DNA from: MKRK01 sp001896915 | GTDB lineage: Bacteria; Bacillota; Clostridia; Oscillospirales; Acutalibacteraceae | Direction: 5' to 3' | Assembly (NCBI GenBank): GCA_937973935.1 | Contig: CALJJF010000037.1 | Span: forward strand, 1-7,880 | DNA: 7,880 nucleotides | Part shown: one piece after another, positions 6,416 to 7,880 of the stretch | Layout: the number at the start of each line of letters is the position of its first letter | Numbering within the stretch: position 1 is the first letter of the stretch | Program-made: the position numbers and the translations under genes | Notes under the pieces: generated by a model | Database searches by the model: none | What the model saw: only the letters and a program-made list of their open reading frames with translations | What the model was told of the DNA's origin: nothing

Positions 6416-6460
6416 GAATAATTAAAAGTACTCCCTATAAAAAATTAATCAAAAAACTAC

Positions 6461-6490
6461 TTGACAAATCGGAAGAATCAAGTATACTAT
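6461..6490 (+). promoter_or_regulatory. Sigma-A promoter of the perR-dfx-rbr operon
   Basis: A consensus -35 TTGACA (6461-6466) is followed by TATACT at 6483-6488 (16-bp spacer) or by TACTAT at 6485-6490 (18 bp). Transcription would begin near 6496, directly at the Per-box-like sequence, leaving a leader of about 35 nt before the regulator's ATG. Confidence 0.78.
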
Positions 6491-6496
6491 AAATAG

Positions 6497-6511
6497 TAAT
6501 AATTATTATTA
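6497..6511 (+). promoter_or_regulatory. Per box (PerR operator) at the transcription start
   Basis: TAATAATTATTATTA agrees with the Per box consensus TTATAATTATTATAA at 13 of 15 positions. It is the core of a 22-bp near-palindrome (6493-6514 region, one mismatched pair). It lies just downstream of the -10 box and overlaps the predicted start, the usual place for repression. It sits in front of a PerR-like gene and two oxidative-stress genes, which supports autoregulated control by peroxide. The AT-rich, repeated nature of the site lowers certainty. Confidence 0.65.
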
Positions 6512-6529
6512 TTGATTTGAGATGATTAT

Positions 6530-6910
6530 ATGAGATACTCTAAGCAAAGAGAATTGATTTTGCAAACAGTAAAGTATAGCAAATCTCATCCGACAGCCGA
6601 CGATGTTTATCATCTGCTAAAGGCACAAAATCCTGATTTAAGTCTTGGAACGGTGTATCGCAACCTAAACCATCTTGCGTCGCAGGGCGAGATTTACCGA
6701 ATTGAAGTCATGGGTGACAGCGATCATTATGACGGCAACATGGAGATGCATTTTCATATGAGCTGTAAAGCTTGCAAGCGAGTGATGGATATTCCCCATG
6801 ATGTGGCACCGGACCTAAAGGAAAAGGCAGAACTGAAAACAGGCTATCAAATCGACTCATATGATATTGCATTCAGTGGTATCTGTGATAAATGCCAGAA
6901 ATTAAATTAA
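6530..6910 (+). CDS. perR: PerR-type peroxide-sensing Fur-family repressor
   Basis: A 126-residue DNA-binding metalloregulator that should repress oxidative-stress genes until peroxide oxidises its iron ligands. The winged helix covers about 1-60 (PTADDVYHLL, LSLGTVYRNLNHL). By alignment from memory with B. subtilis PerR, the regulatory-metal ligands are all present: H20 (H37), D68 (D85), H74 (H91), H76 (H93) and D87 (D104). Aspartate at 68 rather than glutamate favours PerR over Fur. The structural zinc site is formed by C79, C82, C119 and C122. The protein starts about 17 residues later than the Bacillus protein; an in-frame TGA at 6518-6520 rules out a longer form, and clostridial rubrerythrin-linked members are similarly short. 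The ribosome site is weak. The desulfoferrodoxin gene follows 17 nt after its stop. Confidence 0.9.
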   Translation: MRYSKQRELILQTVKYSKSHPTADDVYHLLKAQNPDLSLGTVYRNLNHLASQGEIYRIEVMGDSDHYDGNMEMHFHMSCKACKRVMDIPHDVAPDLKEKAELKTGYQIDSYDIAFSGICDKCQKLN

Positions 6911-6927
6911 AGGGAGATGCTTTAAAA

Positions 6928-7311
6928 ATGTCAATCAAACCGGATTTTCTGAAATGTAAGCATTGCGGAAACATTGTAGGAACCATCAAAAATAACGGAC
7001 CTGCCATTGTTTGCTGCGGTGAACCCATGGCGGAGCTTATCGCCAATACAACGGATGCAGCGCTGGAAAAGCATGTACCTGTTGTGGAAAGAGACGGGAC
7101 GACGCTGAAGGTAAAGGTCGGAAGCGTGGAACATCCCATGACGGAGGAGCATTTGATCGAATGGATCTGTGTCATGACGGAAACCACAACAATCAGAACA
7201 AGACTGGAGCCGGGTATCAAGCCGGAGGCTATATTTTATGGCGTGGAAGGACCCGCAACGGTTTATGAATATTGTAATCTCCACGGTTTGTGGAAAGCGG
7301 ATGTGGAATAA
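6928..7311 (+). CDS. dfx: Desulfoferrodoxin (superoxide reductase)
   Basis: Cytoplasmic iron enzyme of 127 residues that reduces superoxide to hydrogen peroxide without making oxygen. The N-terminal desulforedoxin-like domain (about 1-36) carries C10, C13, C29 and C30, the four ligands of the rubredoxin-like centre I. The catalytic domain holds the centre II ligands H49, H69, H75, C116 and H119, in EKHVP, EHPM, EEHL and CNLHGLW. The active-site pair E47 and K48 is present. The numbering coincides with the well-studied Desulfoarculus baarsii enzyme. I chose the ATG at 6928 because AAGGGAGAT precedes it and residue 1 begins the family consensus; an in-frame ATG at 6892 would overlap perR and add 12 unrelated residues. 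Electrons usually come from rubredoxin, which is not encoded here. The peroxide made would be removed by the adjacent rubrerythrin. Confidence 0.96.
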   Translation: MSIKPDFLKCKHCGNIVGTIKNNGPAIVCCGEPMAELIANTTDAALEKHVPVVERDGTTLKVKVGSVEHPMTEEHLIEWICVMTETTTIRTRLEPGIKPEAIFYGVEGPATVYEYCNLHGLWKADVE

Positions 7312-7338
7312 AATTTTAATATAATGGAGGAAACAAGT

Positions 7339-7878
7339 ATGGAATTTAAAGGAAGCAGAACCGAAGCAAATTTAATGGCGGCATTTGCCGGAGAATCACA
7401 GGCCAGAAATAAGTACACTTATTATGCCTCAAAAGCGAGAAAAGAAGGCTATGAACAAATTGCAGAGCTTTTTGAGCTGACTGCAGGCAACGAAAAGGAA
7501 CACGCAAAAATCTGGTTTAAGCTTTTGCATGAAGGCGAAGTGCCCGATACCATTACCAATTTAACCGATGCGGCAAACGGGGAGCATTATGAATGGACCG
7601 AAATGTATGCCGATTTTGCCAAGGTTGCCAAGGAAGAGTGCTTCACCAAAATTGCATTTTTGTTTGAGGAAGTAGCCAAGATCGAAAAAGAGCATGAAGA
7701 AAGATACAAAAAGCTTCTTGCCAACGTAAAAGAAGAAAAGGTCTTCTTCAAAGACGGCACTGTCGTGTGGGTTTGCAGAAACTGCGGACACATTCATGTG
7801 AGCACAAAGGCCCCGGAACTATGTCCTGTCTGTAGCCACCCGAAATCCTACTTCGAACAAAGAGCAGAAAGTTATTAA
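7339..7878 (+). CDS. rbr: Rubrerythrin (NADH-linked peroxidase, diiron plus rubredoxin domain)
   Basis: A 179-residue peroxide-reducing enzyme in the classical order. The ferritin-like diiron domain covers about 1-135, with ligand candidates E19 in AGES, E52 and H55 in NEKEHA, E85 and E88 in YEWTEMY, and E116 and H119 in IEKEHE. The rubredoxin domain covers about 140-175, with C146, C149, C162 and C165 binding one iron in the compact 12-residue spacing usual for rubrerythrins. It reduces hydrogen peroxide to water with electrons relayed through its rubredoxin domain. The ATG at 7339 was chosen because GGAGG lies 8 nt upstream; the in-frame ATG at 7324 overlaps that ribosome site. It lies 27 nt after dfx and ends 2 bp before the window edge, so its terminator is not visible. 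Confidence 0.96.
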   Translation: MEFKGSRTEANLMAAFAGESQARNKYTYYASKARKEGYEQIAELFELTAGNEKEHAKIWFKLLHEGEVPDTITNLTDAANGEHYEWTEMYADFAKVAKEECFTKIAFLFEEVAKIEKEHEERYKKLLANVKEEKVFFKDGTVVWVCRNCGHIHVSTKAPELCPVCSHPKSYFEQRAESY

Positions 7879-7880
7879 TC

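Noticed and set aside
6892..6927. Earlier start for desulfoferrodoxin overlapping perR
   Set aside because: No ribosome site, 12 residues unlike the family, and the ATG at 6928 gives ligand numbering identical to the characterised enzyme.
7324..7338. Earlier ATG for rubrerythrin
   Set aside because: It overlaps the GGAGG ribosome site that serves the ATG at 7339.

Overview
The window looks like chromosome from an anaerobic, Gram-positive member of the Clostridia (Bacillota). An Oscillospiraceae/Ruminococcaceae-like host is my best guess. Three things point there: a perR, desulfoferrodoxin and rubrerythrin cluster typical of strict anaerobes; a secreted protein carrying BspA-type leucine-rich repeats and a type I dockerin; and a short YtrA-type GntR regulator driving an ABC exporter operon with tight gene overlaps. 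I see no rRNA, tRNA, CRISPR array, transposase or phage gene.

Left part (1-2420, minus strand): a GntR regulator, an ABC ATPase and an ABC permease overlap each other by 8 and 26 bp, so they form one translationally coupled operon. A strong promoter (TTGACA, 17 bp, TACTAT) is overlapped by a perfect 13-bp inverted repeat, which fits repression by the operon's own regulator. The permease reading frame is cut by an in-frame TAA at 70-72. The same frame stays open and membrane-like to the window edge, so the gene appears to carry a nonsense change or a base-call error.

Middle (2430-3993, minus strand): a ZIP-family metal transporter lies downstream of a VTT/TVP38 (DedA-like) membrane protein. 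The 70-bp gap between them and the first codons of the ZIP gene fold into an 80-nt nested quasi-palindrome. In the mRNA it would pair both the Shine-Dalgarno sequence and the start codon. This is the most unusual regulatory signal in the window.

Next (4110-6354, minus strand): a 724-residue secreted protein joins an extracellular solute-binding-protein fold, a BspA-type leucine-rich-repeat segment and a C-terminal dockerin. It has its own promoter and a terminator. It has no lipobox and no ABC permease partner here, so it may bind ligand on a cohesin scaffold or cell surface rather than feed a linked transporter.

Right part (6461-7878, plus strand): a PerR-type peroxide sensor, a superoxide reductase (desulfoferrodoxin) and a rubrerythrin follow one promoter with a near-consensus Per box at the expected start of transcription. 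Together they would reduce superoxide to hydrogen peroxide and then to water, with the operon opened by peroxide through PerR. All metal-binding residues expected for the three families are present.
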